Assembly (NCBI GenBank): GCA_964247055.1
Contig: OZ176056.1
Span: 6,882,001-6,946,000 of the forward strand
DNA: 64,000 nt
Origin: Paragordius varius
Lineage: Eukaryota > Nematomorpha
Direction: 5' to 3'
Both the position numbers and the translations under genes were made by a program. Of this stretch, positions 14,801 through 27,000 are shown piece by piece. Every line of letters begins with the position of its first letter. Position 1 is the stretch's first letter. Below the pieces are notes generated by a model. The model saw nothing but the letters and a program-made list of their open reading frames with translations. It did not search any database and was not told where the DNA came from.

Positions 14801-15198
14801 GTTAATTTTTTACCCAAATTTTCAGTTTTTTTGCCTGTTGTGGTAAAATTATCCTTGTTGTTAGATAAGTCTGGAAAAGCGAAACGAGTTTGGGTTAATG
14901 GCATCGGCTTTCTAAGAACCACGACTTGATTTTTGCTCGTATCTTGAAGATTATGACTATTGTGACCTTTGGTAGAATCCTTTGGAGCCGGGGAATTCGG
15001 CGAGCCACCTCCCGAGCTTATGTTGGTGGATGTAGTTAAATCATTCAAAGAATGAGAAGTCGATTTAAAACTTTTATTGCTAGAGAGTGGAGATGATGAC
15101 GTATTTACGACCCAGGAATGCGAAGTAGTGGAAAGATCCCTGTATATATTCCATTCGGATTTCGTATCCGTCGTTATATAATTATTGCTGGCAGTTAA
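5815..15198 (-). CDS. CPEB1: CPEB1-type cytoplasmic polyadenylation element-binding protein with long Asn/Ser-rich N-terminus
   Basis: Twelve exons (minus): 15198-14724, 14679-13843, 13617-13475, 12884-12581, 11219-11076, 10450-10214, 9849-9565, 8971-8777, 7611-7484, 7048-6850, 6491-6397 and 6019-5815. All phases agree, giving about 1082 codons. The first eight hold a long low-complexity region with several Asn runs and a conserved [15 protein letters not shown]1 starts [20 protein letters not shown], then [10 protein letters not shown] and VEWPGKE. RRM2 has [29 protein letters not shown] and GRVTF. The last exon holds the zinc domain: [24 protein letters not shown] and HH residues. CPEB1 binds U-rich elements in mRNA 3' UTRs and controls polyadenylation and translation. 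The GGVPWDITE and VEWPGK motifs separate it from CPEB2-4. The start exon upstream of 15198 and the short C-terminal exon after 5815 were not identified. Several introns carry mobile elements. Confidence 0.95.
7629..7890. mobile_element. Foldback element family F1, copy in a CPEB1 intron
   Basis: The left arm begins ATACTATTTACAACTCATA and continues with repeated AATTCAAATTAACCC-type units. The right arm is a decayed complement (TTAGGGTATGAATTGTTTAAGG). The core is AT-rich with no coding capacity. A non-autonomous relic. Confidence 0.7.
7933..8200. mobile_element. Foldback element family F1, degraded copy
   Basis: Starts ATACCATTTAAAACTCAAAT, then the F1 core landmarks follow: a TTTTTGGGTTAA-type block, CATAATTTATTATTTTT and ATATAGGTATTTTTT. 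The right arm is not clearly preserved. Confidence 0.5.
8450..8545 (+). mobile_element. Short LINE C-terminal fragment
   Basis: The frame reads [17 protein letters not shown], resembling the conserved RWxGH segment near the C-terminus of RTE/CR1-like LINE reverse transcriptases. It is a short relic in the CPEB1 intron between exons 7611-7484 and 8971-8777. Confidence 0.5.
9296..9525. mobile_element. Foldback element family F1, copy in a CPEB1 intron
   Basis: The left arm has TTGAACAACTCATATTTACC, the core has GTGTTTTTGGGCTTAACTCA, and the right arm has AAGGGTAAATTTATATTGTT ending in AAATGGTATA. Arm and core order match the other F1 copies. It ends about 40 bases before the 9565 exon boundary. 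Confidence 0.75.
11247..11504. mobile_element. Tc1/mariner-like MITE family M2
   Basis: Ends are CAGTAAAAATGG(...)ACAGACAAAATGTAA and the inverse TTACGTTTTGTCTGTATAAT with TTTTTACTG. TA follows the right end. The same terminal sequence bounds 62272-62548. No transposase is encoded. It lies directly upstream of the CPEB1 exon 11219-11076. Confidence 0.7.
11671..12060. mobile_element. Foldback element family F1, long-armed copy
   Basis: The left arm begins TTACCATTTACAGTTCAAAT and contains six or more tandem units of TTCACCCTTGAACAATTCAA type. The right arm is the complement (AAGGGTGAATTTGAATTGTA) and ends AAATGGT. This copy has the most arm units in the window, showing that unit number varies between copies. 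Confidence 0.85.
13135..13174. repeat. Short imperfect inverted repeat
   Basis: TTAGGGGGTCAC and GTGAACCCCTAA face each other across about 14 bases in a CPEB1 intron. It may be the tip of a decayed small transposon. No function is evident. Confidence 0.4.
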
Positions 15199-15203
15199 CT
15201 AAT

Positions 15204-16227
15204 ATTTCACATAACAATATATGGCCGATATCTAAAAATTATCCCTTTTTACACAACAAAACTAACAAAAATAGCAAAATATAACCATTATTCATTGATG
15301 TGTGGAATCGTCTGCCTCGTTTTTTCCTGTTTATATTATTGATGCAAAATAAATTTGAAAATAACAGGTTTCAAAGTTGAATTCGTTGAAAAGAAATAAC
15401 TATCAAGTATAAACCGTGTAGATAAACAGTTAATAGGAATCAATTAAGATCAATTTGTCGCAAATTGGGGACATTACATCTCTTAAATTGGTTAATTGTT
15501 TATATATATATATATATACTTCACAGTAGTTAAATATTGTTGACTTTAGAGCTAAATTGATGAAATATCAAATGAATAAAATATTTTTACCAACTTTACT
15601 AAAGGATTCAAAACAGTGAACCATCCACCAGTTATATTTTGTAAGGAAAAACAAGGTTAAAAAGCTTTATAATTTGACTATTCAAATGAGCCTAATTCTA
15701 ACTTACAACACGAAAATAAATTAATATAATATTGATAATTTATTTCTGAATATATTAATTAAAAAAATTATAATATATTCTAGTACTGAATTCTAATTTC
15801 TTTCCAAATTGATTATATATAATTAAAAAGATGGATATAATGAGCTAGAAGTAATAATGGAATATATTAAAAGATGTTCCCATATATAAGGTGGTCTTTA
15901 TTAATTATGTGCATATTGCCCCATTTAGTTTTCAAAGTTTTGTTTAATAAGCCGTATAGTTTCTCGAGTATTTCGTAGCGCATTTATTTCTGTCCGGTAT
16001 GAAACAATGGCCATCCAAACGTGATAACATATCACTGCATACAAGTTTAATCGTACAATCTAAATTTTTATATGTAAATATTTATTAAAAATGAAAACCA
16101 AGTTAAAATCACAAATTTAACAGATATGGTGAATTAGTTTTTAATTTGGGTCAAAATAAACCTAATATTTTTATTTTCCTACATTTCGTCTAGAAGACGT
16201 CCCAAAATATGGCGGTAGAAATATTGT
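15204..16227. other. Spacer between CPEB1 5' side and sphingomyelinase 3' end
   Basis: Both genes are read on the minus strand. The tract should hold the missing CPEB1 first exon and promoter plus the sphingomyelinase 3' UTR. A minus-strand ATG at about 15294 opens only a short frame and could not be joined in phase to the exon at 15198. A short TA run lies near 15500. Confidence 0.4.
16169..16174 (-). terminator. Candidate sphingomyelinase poly(A) signal
   Basis: AATAAA on the minus strand about 55 bases past the predicted TAA stop at 16228-16230. Spacing is normal for a 3' UTR in a compact setting, but the hexamer is frequent in this DNA. Confidence 0.4.
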
Positions 16228-19200
16228 TTATGATATCGTTCGTTCAATTTTTTGTTTAACCTAGGGTATAAAAACAACAATTAAATAATTACAAGTTAAC
16301 TATTTTTTATATTTTTAAAGAGGAGTAGATAATAAATAGATAAACAAATGTGTAGATGTTACGCGAAAACAAATGTGTCCAATTAAGTAACTTACTAACA
16401 TTATTTCAATTTCTATTAATTGATCTCTGAAAGTTTGAGAATTTTTCAAAATTAAGTCCTTATATTGGTGTATTTTGCATAATCTATATTTTTGACCCGC
16501 AAATTGCAAAAGTGATATAAATCAAACCATTTAAAATGAGTTATAAATAAGAAAAAATTACTCATTTAACATAATAAATAATAATAATAAACTATAATAC
16601 CATTAATGTTATGTTACACGCCGTACGATTTAATTGATGTAGAAATACGTGTGATAAAATCCAAAAGATACAATCTTCATACACGAATGTAAGTAACAAG
16701 AGAACCAATAAACCCAAACCCCAACATTTGTAATGTAAAGTCTCTTGATCTGTGCGTTCCATAGCACGGCATAATATTTGATCGGTTGCATGTAAATACG
16801 GCATTTCATTTTCTGATTTAGTTGGGGAATTTACCTTATCTGTATAATTGATATAATATATCAAAAAAAATTTGGTATAAAATATAAATATTACTACTAA
16901 AAATTTGATCATTTGCATGTGTAAATGTAGCATTCATACATAATTTTCATTTTTTTATTTATAGGACTAACGTTATTTGTAATTAAACTAATTTCTGTTT
17001 TTTAAGCACATTTATATTAAAATTAAATATAAACCAATAAATTTTAAGGGTACAAATGTAAAACTATTTTAGACCACTGCAAAAAAAGTTAACATAAAGA
17101 GATGATTAATATATACCATTTGCACTTCAGGAGTTCCTTGAACACTTCAAATAGGTCCTTGCACATTCCTGTTGGTCCTTGAACAATTCAAGTTGGTCCT
17201 TGAACAGTTCAAGTTGGTCCTTGAACAATTCAAGTTGATCCTTGAACACTTCAAGTTGGTCCTTTGACTTTATTGTTTTGTTTTGAACTTTTATCAATCA
17301 AATCGTAAATAATTCATCTATTTTATTGTTTTTAACCTATTTTCTATTATTTAACATAAATTTTGTATCGATATCAATTTTTAATCTTTGATAAACCGTA
17401 TACCTTTATTAATTTCTTAAAATAATTTTGGATATTTCTAAGATTTTAGCATGAAATGAAAAAATATATAAGTTTTTTGGGTTATTAATTAAAATTTTTC
17501 ATTAAAAACATTGAAAATTTTTAAATGAATAAATATATAATAAATAAAAAAAATTAGGTTAATTAATAATAAAATAAATGCAAAAATTATGGTTAAATTA
17601 AAATTTATAAATTTTAAGGACCAACTTGAACTGTTCAAAGACCAACTTAAATTGTTTAAGGACCAACTAAAATTGTTCAAGGACCAACTTGAAGTGTTCA
17701 TGGACACTGTTGAAGTGCAAATGTTATATTTAAAAAAGTGAGATGATAATATATTAAATATATCACCCCCCCCCCCCCCCCCCCCCAAAAAAATAATTTT
17801 AAACAAATCATTATTTATAGGGTATTCAATAAAAGTGATCTACTACTATACCATTTACAATTCATTCACCCTAAAAATACATTATGTGTTTTCGGGCTAA
17901 TATAACTCATTATTATGAAATTTATCTTTATGGCTAAGTTTATTATTTTTTCAGTATTCTTTTAAGTACAAACAAAATTTCTATTTTTCAAAAGTATAAA
18001 AAATATAGGTACTATTTAATCTAAAAAAACACAATTTATTTTAGGGTGAATATGAATTGTTCAAGGGTGAACTTCAAGTGTATGCGAAAATATTTTTAGC
18101 GTAAATGTATACATAGACAAATATATACTGTTTAAATGTGTTAATTGATTCACATCGAGCGTGTGAAAGGTAGCTATGACCCCTTCATGATCTGATAAAC
18201 TAATGTTTTTGCCCTTAGTGTCGTGTTCACAACAAAATTTGGTGTCCAATATATGACAATCAGTGCAAACTAAATAAATCGTTGTAAATAAAGTTAAATT
18301 GTGAATATAACATACTATACCAAAATCATAAAAATCCTTTAAAACTGACTGTTAGTTAATATATTTATCTCCTAAAAATGACTGGGCCTTAACTTAAGAC
18401 CAGGAATCAAAAACCCGCAATTACAGCCTTTTTAAACTTTTAAAACAAAAATACCTAGGTTTTTGATTTTTTAACAATATTTTAATCTAAAATTCATTTT
18501 TACATATTTTCAAAGAGAAGAAATATGAAATTATTAATCCCCTTAATTAAGTTTATGTATTTAAAAATTAAAAAATTGAGATCCAGATTTAAAAAATATC
18601 ACTCAACTGGAAATATTTTTTTTTTACAAAATTATCAATTTGAAACCGGAGTAATAATCGAAAAAAATTGCAAAAACGATAAAATAGTTTTAGGTAATTT
18701 AACCCCTAATAATGCGTTCAAAACAGCTGTTAGAACAATTTTATTACTTAAAACTAAAAAAAACAGAATATCATTATTCGATAAAATCACATAAAAAACT
18801 CCAACATAAAATACAATATATAAATTTTTAGATAACCTAAATCATTTGGATGATACATGATATAATCAAGAATTTGTCCAAACTGTTCTCCCCTTTGAAC
18901 GGAAGAATTGGTATTAGAAAGAGAGCGAGGATTGAAAAACGACAACAACACCCGAGTTAAATATTGTCCTTTTATTCGATCAAATATACGCTGAGAATAC
19001 TTATCGTTATGGCCCGTAAAAGAATTCGATGGGTGTAAAAATGTTGACCAAGATTTACTCAATCTTAATTCATCACTGTAGTTAGTAGAGGAATCGGTTG
19101 AATGCAAAAATGGTCTATTGATTAATGTATATCAACGTGGTTTTAGATTTAAATTTTTAATATGTATATATAACCCGTAAGTCAATTAAAAACAACACTA

Positions 19201-20931
19201 ACAAAAATTTGAATCCTATCATTTTCAAACAATGAGATAATATTGATATTGTATTAAAATTTTATTAAACATTTATATGTGGATTTTATGCCATTCCAAA
19301 AAGGCATATTGTCATTTTTTGCGCAACAAAACTTACTAACCCATTTTCATTTATTTATAATAGTGCTTTCAGAAAAAAGTGATCAAACTTAAACTATTAC
19401 AATTCAAACCAAATAAAAAAATACTTTTCTTCTATTAAATTCGATGAAACATTTGAATGGTGATAATTATTTTGGTTATTATTATTATTATTGAACGTAT
19501 CTTGAAGTCCAGTCATCTCTTTAATAAGGCGTATGGGTAGTTCCCAAGGTTGAGAATTAAGATCACCAGCTAAAATTATATTAGGATGATGCTTAAGTGA
19601 TGATTTTTTATCAAATCCAACCGGTAGTGGTATGTTAAATGTTACACGTATAAAATTTGCAATCTCAAATGCTTGAACTAATCTATGTACGGCGTATATA
19701 TCGCATGAGCTCTCATAAACTTTTAACCAATTCATAACGACAGTAGTATTGATAGTTTCTAATACCAAAGGTTCACATTCGGACAAGCCAATAGGATTTA
19801 AATTGGCATCATAATTTGCTATGGTCTACAAATTCAAATGATATATAAAACGAATTTCAAAATAAAATTGTTAAAATTGCAAGTAACTATAATGTTTATA
19901 AGGAATGATATAACATTTAATTTATAACTATTATAATACTTCATAACTTTTTAACTTAATACCAAATTTCGCAATCTGGGAATGAAATAAAAATGGTATT
20001 CTGTTATTAATATCAATTGCTGACAATCTATACAAATAGGGTTAAAATTTGTCCATGATAAACAATTAAATATATTACTAAATTTAACACAATCAATATT
20101 TAATCATATTATCTAAATATTTTAAAATTCGTACAAGATTAAATAATTGAAAGATAAAGGGATATACTATTAATATAAAAAAAGATTTAAATTAGAAAAA
20201 CTAAATAATATTAAACATGCTTACATGAGTAAAATAAAAGTATAGCAATCGATTTTGTGGGAGTTGAATAATAGAAAGGGCTAAACATTTCCCCCCAAAC
20301 CAATCACCGTGCCATACTTTATGAGCGCGGCCATTCAGAGAAAACGTGTGCATAAGAGTATTTACGATTGGCCATCGTGAGAAAATACATAATCCACTTC
20401 CTATAACACCACTATTTTTATTTTCAATAATGCAAAAATTAACAATTAAAGAAGAGCGTTAAAATTGTAATATAAGATTAAACAATAAATTTTGATTTAT
20501 ATACACTAATACATATGGGACGTTTATTGTTTCAATGTGCTTGTTAAAAATTGTTTTTAACGAAATATATTTAATAATATACTTAAAAAATATTAAATAA
20601 AAAAATTCATCATTACCTCAAAAACTCTACCGAGTAAACGTTAAAATTTTAAGTATCTTACCTATAAAAATAATGGCAATATGGTAGGGAATCTTCACTC
20701 CATTGACAAAGAGCCTTATAATCTTCATTGGACCAAACCTTGTTAGTTAAAGAAATAATTACTTCTTGTAAAGCTACAACGTCATATTTTCCTGAAGCTA
20801 ATTCCTTACCAATACTTGTAAATCTTTCTTTTCGATAAAAACTAATATATGGTATCCCCCTAAAATTTTATATATAGTTTAAAAAAATTGGCAAAATACC
20901 AGCAATTTTGAGTTAAAATTTTGAGCTGCAT
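16228..20931 (-). CDS. SMPD2: Neutral sphingomyelinase (SMPD2/nSMase1 type), membrane-anchored
   Basis: Nine exons (minus): 20931-20900, 20859-20662, 20411-20225, 19825-19425, 19114-18837, 18269-18129, 16839-16620, 16483-16396 and 16260-16228. Phases agree and give 525 residues. The start ATG gives MQLKILTQNCWGIPY, the family N-terminus; its NCWGIPY is rebuilt exactly across intron 1. Motifs of the Mg-dependent exonuclease/endonuclease/phosphatase fold: N9, E43 (VALQEV), HGDWFGGK at 111-118, GDLN at 226-229, and SLSDHE with the SDH triad at 391-393. Two hydrophobic segments (about 451-465 and 469-479) form a C-terminal membrane hairpin, as in nSMase1. The enzyme hydrolyses sphingomyelin to ceramide and phosphocholine. 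The protein is longer than mammalian SMPD2 (about 423 residues) through an Asn/Ser-rich insert after residue 250 and a C-terminal tail. Donors of exons 5 and 7 are weak, and the last two exons are the least certain. Confidence 0.93.
17112..17728. mobile_element. Foldback element family F2 (GGTCCTTGAAC units)
   Basis: The left end ATACCATTTGCACTTCAGGA is followed by about six tandem units of TTGGTCCTTGAACAATTCAA type. The right arm is the complement (AAGGACCAACTTGAACTGTT and similar), ending TGAAGTGCAAATGTTATA. The core is an AT-rich tract of about 300 bases. The terminal ATACCATTT is shared with F1, but the arm units differ. It lies in the sphingomyelinase intron between exons 18269-18129 and 16839-16620. 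Confidence 0.85.
17766..17786. repeat. Poly(C) run
   Basis: About 21 consecutive C followed by seven A in the same intron. Very unusual in such AT-rich DNA and prone to length error in sequencing. Confidence 0.95.
17848..18082. mobile_element. Foldback element family F1, copy in a sphingomyelinase intron
   Basis: The left end is ATACCATTTACAATTCATTC, the core GTGTTTTCGGGCTAATATAA, and the right arm AGGGTGAATATGAATTGTTC then AAGGGTGAACTTCAAGTGTA. It ends about 47 bases before the exon boundary at 18129. Confidence 0.75.
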
Positions 20932-21070
20932 CGCATGTTTTCATAAAATCACTCGCTTCAATTCCATCTGAATAACACACGGTTAAGTGATCTAATCGTA
21001 TTCTATTTTTGTGGCGCTGCATATAAATCCAATTTTTTTCTTTGACGAAATATTTTAATTTCATAAGTAT
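20932..21070. promoter_or_regulatory. Shared divergent promoter of sphingomyelinase and AIP1
   Basis: Only 139 bases separate the two head-to-head start codons (20931 on minus, 21071 on plus). Both 5' UTRs and both core promoters must fit here unless upstream non-coding exons exist. That arrangement is inferred from the gene models. I see no clear TATA box positioned for either gene, and no further motif is claimed. Confidence 0.65.
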
Positions 21071-24000
21071 ATGGCACTTTCTCGCAAACGTTACGAATTA
21101 GGTAATATTATTTTAATCAATTTTCCAAAAATTAAATCAAAATCATTGTCTAAATTTTATTTTTGCTACAAAATATATAGAAAAAGTTTTTCCATGCCTA
21201 CCTAAAACCACACGTGGTCAAAGTATTGTTCTTGGTGGAGATCCCAAAGGCAAAAATTTTCTATACACCTATGGGAACAGTGTTATTATTCGTAACATTG
21301 AGGTATTTACAATATGTTTTTATGTAAAAATTTTGTTTTTTTTTCTTTGAAAATAAATATCGATTTTTACTTAAAAACTTGTGTTAACCGCTATCCGCTT
21401 CCCGTTTATCTTACAGCTGCTTTTTTATGTATAATTTATATTATAAATTCAATGTAAAAAATATTCTTTGTTTAGAGATGAGGAATTTTGTCGAAAAAAA
21501 TGGTGACAAATAGGATATCTGATACTTATAGATTGTTTCATGTCTTATCTCTATAATTTGTTTTGATATTCAGTTTTATTCAAAATTCTTTTGTTCCAGC
21601 AAAATTATATTTATATTTCGTTTTATAGATACATACAGGTATTGTCGAGCAGAAAAATGACCTAAAACATAAAAAAATGTGAATCACAATAGCACACAAT
21701 TATTATTACTTTTTTATTGTCATTTAATTTTTTTTTAAATTTAATTATATTTTAATTTTTTAAATGATACATATGTTTTTTGATGAATCAAAATTTAGAA
21801 AATTGTTAATTAAAATAACAATGAATGAATATTTTCAAAAAATAAAGCCGGTTCGTTACGTATAAATAAGATGCTATAAAAGTTAGTTGTAATTAATTTT
21901 ATTAGCGTTTATTTAATAACAACAATTGATCAATATATTTATTATTATTATTATAGTGCTATTAACATCGAGATTTTAAGGAATCAAATGTTTTTACCTA
22001 ATTTGTAAGAGAGGCAGGCATCATATGAATTTTAAATTGAGTTTTAACCATTATAATTATTTATATTAGAGTCATTCTTACGCTAAAATTGCATTTATAT
22101 ATTGCATCATATGATTTATTCTACAATAAATCGTTACACTTCGATTTAATCAATTTGGGATATCTAAAGACCCAAAAAACTGCATTTAAGTTTTTATTTC
22201 TACGGAAAGAAACGGTTGAAATTTAAATACATGCTTCTATCCTAACAAAATTATATAAATAAGCCAAAATATCCAAATAAAATTTAGTTGGAAAAAAAAG
22301 TTATATATCAAATTACGTTGACGCCATTTTTATTTTGCAACATTTTAGCAACAAAATATCGTTTTCATTAAATTTAACCGCTAAAATTAAAGCTAATTTT
22401 TTTTGAATCACATCTAACACTGACATATAACAGCAAAGGTGATTTATTATGTATATTTATATTTAGCCGAATTTATCCATAAAATAAGTAAAATCAAATA
22501 TATTTTGGTGCATACCAATGTTATATAAATACAATTTTAATGGTATTAATTTGCTCCATATTTTTTAAAAAAATATTTGATTTTGAAAAGGCCCTGGGGT
22601 CCTTAAAGACCCTAATTTGAATCGGGAGAAAATTAATATAATGATTCAAGTTTTAATGGAATTGGAACCGTTTTCATGTACGGTTATTAAATAAAAAATA
22701 GGATAATTGGAAATTAAAAAAATAAAACCGGAATTAAACCGCTGGATAGATAAAATTTCTTCCTATTACAAAAACGGTCCTTGTTCCATTCCCAACTATA
22801 TAATAAGGTCGGTTAATTCTAGTATAAATCTTTCATTTTACCTTACTTTGTGGTTTATATCAGAAATGTCCAAAACAAATGACTTCACTGGCAGCCACAT
22901 TCGAATTATATATATGGACATTCATATGTAATTTATAAGATTTCAAACATAAAACTAGAAAATTCAAACATAAAGCGATTTAATTTTTGCCAATTAAATC
23001 AGACTTAAGAAAAATGTTTAGGAAAAATTAAGATTTTCTAAGCATATTTTTATGCTTGTGATTGATTTGTTATTGATTAATTAACACTTTTTACTAATGG
23101 TTTACGGAATCACGTGAAATTCATACACATATGTTCATTTTATTCAATATTTTATTTTTCATACACTACTGAGTTGCCAATTTGCCCAACTATAGTGTGA
23201 AATAAGCAACCATTCAAATGCATACTGTGTACACTACAATTAACGATATATTATTAACCATTTCAATATTTTAATTGGCTAAAATGGAAATTTATATGTC
23301 ATATATTAGCTACATTATTTTTTATAAATAGTGTAACTACAAAAAAATAAAAAATCCAATCTCATACATGACTAACAGACATGTAGGTTTAATAACTCTT
23401 TTAGCCATTTAAAATACGGATAGCTCTCTTGAAACATGATATAAAATTGGTACCTTAGACACTTATTAAAAATTAAACTGAGAACCGGGCGAGGTTTTTT
23501 ATCAATCTTAATTTTTAATTGAATATTCCCGATAAATGTAGCATCCAAATAATAAAATTAATATACCATTTTTTTCAGTCAAAAACAACATTTTTTCAGT
23601 TAAAAACAACATTTTTTCAGTTGCCCCTGCTTGAAAAATGTTGCATTTGATAAAGAAATATTGTGCTTGATTGTTTGCTTGAAAAAATGTTGCTATGTTG
23701 CTTTTGACTGGAAAATGGTATAACTATATAATTTTATGGTTAAATTTTTTAAGACTAGATTCCTTAACCAAAAACGAATTAATTAATTAACGGATTATTG
23801 AATTAAAAAACCCAAATTATAGCGGGTAAAACGCAAAAACAGTTAGTTTTATATAGTCATTAAGGTTGTTTCATAAAGCTAAAAAACCATTTACAATTCA
23901 AATTCACCCTAAAAATAAATTGTGTTTTCGGGCTAATATAACTCATCATTAACATTACACTATCCATAGGGTGGAGTGAATAAAAAAAAGGAAACACTCT

Positions 24001-27000
24001 TTCCTTAGCTTTTTTAAGAGATTCCTTAATTTGGAGTGAATAAAAAGCTAAGGAAACCCTAAAAAAATTAACATTAGATTTTTAAGGAAACTCTTGTTTT
24101 CAAGTGAATAAAAAAATTTATTAAAGGAAACCCTACATATTTTTTAGGATGCTAAATACCATCCTTAAATATTTATAAATTTTATAACAATCGATAGTAG
24201 AGGATCAAACAAGGCAATTAGAGCTAATACGGTTTTAATATTAGATTCGATAAGTTTAAATTTGAATTTTCAAAGTTATTTTTATACATTTTAGATTTTT
24301 CTAGTATATTTGGAATACAGCGTAGAAACTAAATGTTTGCTCAACGATCTTAGATAAGAAACAAAAAAAGATATAAGAGAATCAATTATCTATGAAACAA
24401 ATTCTACGATTTAATAATCAAACAATAAACTTCATGACAAAATACTTTTTCCTGATTTCGATTAACGAACAAAACTCATTTCTTAGTATATGCAAGCCTC
24501 AAAAATATTAAGTCAATCAGTTTCTTAGTTATTCTTGCTAAATGAAAATTTGTATACAAACTATTATTTTATCATAAAAAAATGTATAAATAAACTTTAA
24601 TCTATTTATTATTTAATATAAAATGTGAATTAGATTGTCATAATAATTTAAAAATTCTTCCGATTCTGTGCGATCTTAAGGATTTAGGAATATTTCCTCC
24701 GATTTCGTGCGATCTTTTATGACAACGTTTCCTGTATTATTTAAATCATATTTTTTTGATTGAAGTTTTCATATCTATCGCTATATCTGATCTATATCAT
24801 AATAATTCTTTGTTTCTGTCAACAAATCATTTTGTAGATTTTTATATTCTTTTTTTGAATTACAATATACGGTACCATAGATTTGTTAAAAACTATGGGA
24901 TATCTAAAATATTAAATATTAAGTTACTTTGCAAGAAGAAGTCTCAATTTTTCATTAGGTACATTTATATCGGTTTTAGGCATGGTTTAAGGAAACTCGA
25001 GAGTTAATCAGATGTGTTTTTTATATGAATTATAAGGAAACCCTTTCTTTGAAAAAGTGAGCATAGGAAACACTTAAAGGGTTTCCTTTTTTTTATTCAC
25101 TCCACCCATAGTCTATTATTTTTTTAGCATTAACTTAATTTTAGCCAAAACATTTTATAAAAATATAAAAAAAAGTATGTAATTAAAAAAAACAAAATTT
25201 ATTTTAGGGTGCATTTATTGAATAGTTCAAGGGTAATTTTAAAGCGTAAAAGGTATATTTTATGTTTTAAGTTATGTTATGGAAAATATTGAAACTTAAA
25301 ATATTAGTGCAAACAAATGATTTGATCTTTAAACTGTTTATGATGTTAGAATTGTAGTTGTTATCACAAAATCATTCATTTTCTTGTAATTTTGTTTGAT
25401 ATCATTTTAGCTTGTTTAACGATTATACATATTGGATTTCATTTTATTTTTTTAAAAAAGGCGGCATTTTAACTTCATATGGCTAACATTCTAACCTTTT
25501 TTTCCGATATACCATATGAAAAATAAGATTGTAAATATAAAAAGTCGCAATCCAAACCATTTTCACCATGAAAAAAAAAACATTGAACCGTTTCGTTTGA
25601 AATCGTCTTTTTTCCTAAAATGTCCCTGATATCTAAACTTAGAATAACTAAAATATATTAAAATCCGGAGCTGTTTCTACATTTATTTATTATATTTAAT
25701 GTTTCTTATACTATTTAGCTTTATATATTACGTACGCCTTTATAGTTATTTTTTTTACTGTTTTATATTAATAATAATTATTTCGGTTTGTATATTTAGG
25801 ATCCATCACAAGTTGATATATACACTCAACATTCAACGGCGACAACTGTTGCAAAATATTCCCCAAGTGGATTTTACATTGCTTCAGCGGGTTAGATAAT
25901 TGATTATTATTCCAGAAAAAAATAATTAAACTGCGTAAATATATTTGGAGTTCACACGATTTAACGTATAATAAAATTATTTTGCACTAAGGAGAGACGC
26001 GTATTTTTGTGCGCAAAAATGAAATTATAATAATTACTTAATTCACATGTAAAATGCATTAAAAATGTGAATTCTCGTAACAATAATTTACATCTAAACT
26101 GGTCTAAAATCCTTCTATGTATGGCAATATCTTTACAATCATGATTGGTTAATTATAATTATAAACATAATAAATTTTTTATGAAATACACTATGATAGA
26201 TCAGTCTGGGAAAGTTCGGATTTGGGATACAATAAACCCTACGCATGTGCTTAAAAATGAATTTCAACCCTTAGCTGGTCCCATCAGAGATTTAGCTTGG
26301 TCCCCCGATAGTCAAAGACTCGTGGTAGTTGGTGAAGGAAAAGATAAGTATGTTAATTTTATTATGTCTGACAAAAATTTATGCACTCTAAAAAAATGAT
26401 AAATTTGATAAAACAAAACTGATATATTTTAAATATTTGGTCATTTAAATACTGTAAAGTAAAGAAAAACTAGAGTACAGTAAGTATGCATATTAATCTT
26501 GGTTGATTCACGTTAGTGTTGGCCAATCTCTAATAACAGTAGCGTATGATATAAAATAAACTTTGACCCTTATTAAATCCAATTTAAATGTTGAAAGATT
26601 GGGCAAAGTTGTAATTTTAATCACTTGTTCATCTTTTTTAAGCATATGCTACTGTGTATTTCCAATAGGAAAATTTACATTGTATACAACCTTCTAGGTG
26701 AAGAGTCAGTATATTTAGAAAAAAAATATATGGAATAAAAACTGTATTATGGCATTCACCCTAAAAAAGAATTTGATAAAAAAAATTATTTTTGTTTTAA
26801 ATTATTGGTTATAGTTAGGATAATACAAATGATTTTTTTTAATTCAAGGATTAAATATATTAGGTATTGTGTATTTTTATTTATTAAAATACTTATGTTA
26901 TATTATTTATGAATATATCTTTTTTTTGCATTCATAAAATTCAGAATCAATGTCATTGGCTAAAATATATATAAAATAAATATTTATTAAAATAAGGTTT

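Noticed and set aside
16592-16933. A single 113-codon minus-strand gene
   Set aside because: Only 16839-16620 is coding. It is the membrane-hairpin exon of the sphingomyelinase, with an AG acceptor in phase; the first part is intron.
17489-17806. 105-codon frame with a Gly run and SWSLN repeats
   Set aside because: Produced by the poly(C) run and the tandem arm units of the F2 foldback element.
24756-25007. 83-codon frame inside the nested inverted-repeat element as its transposase
   Set aside because: No catalytic or DNA-binding motif recognisable and a low-complexity composition.
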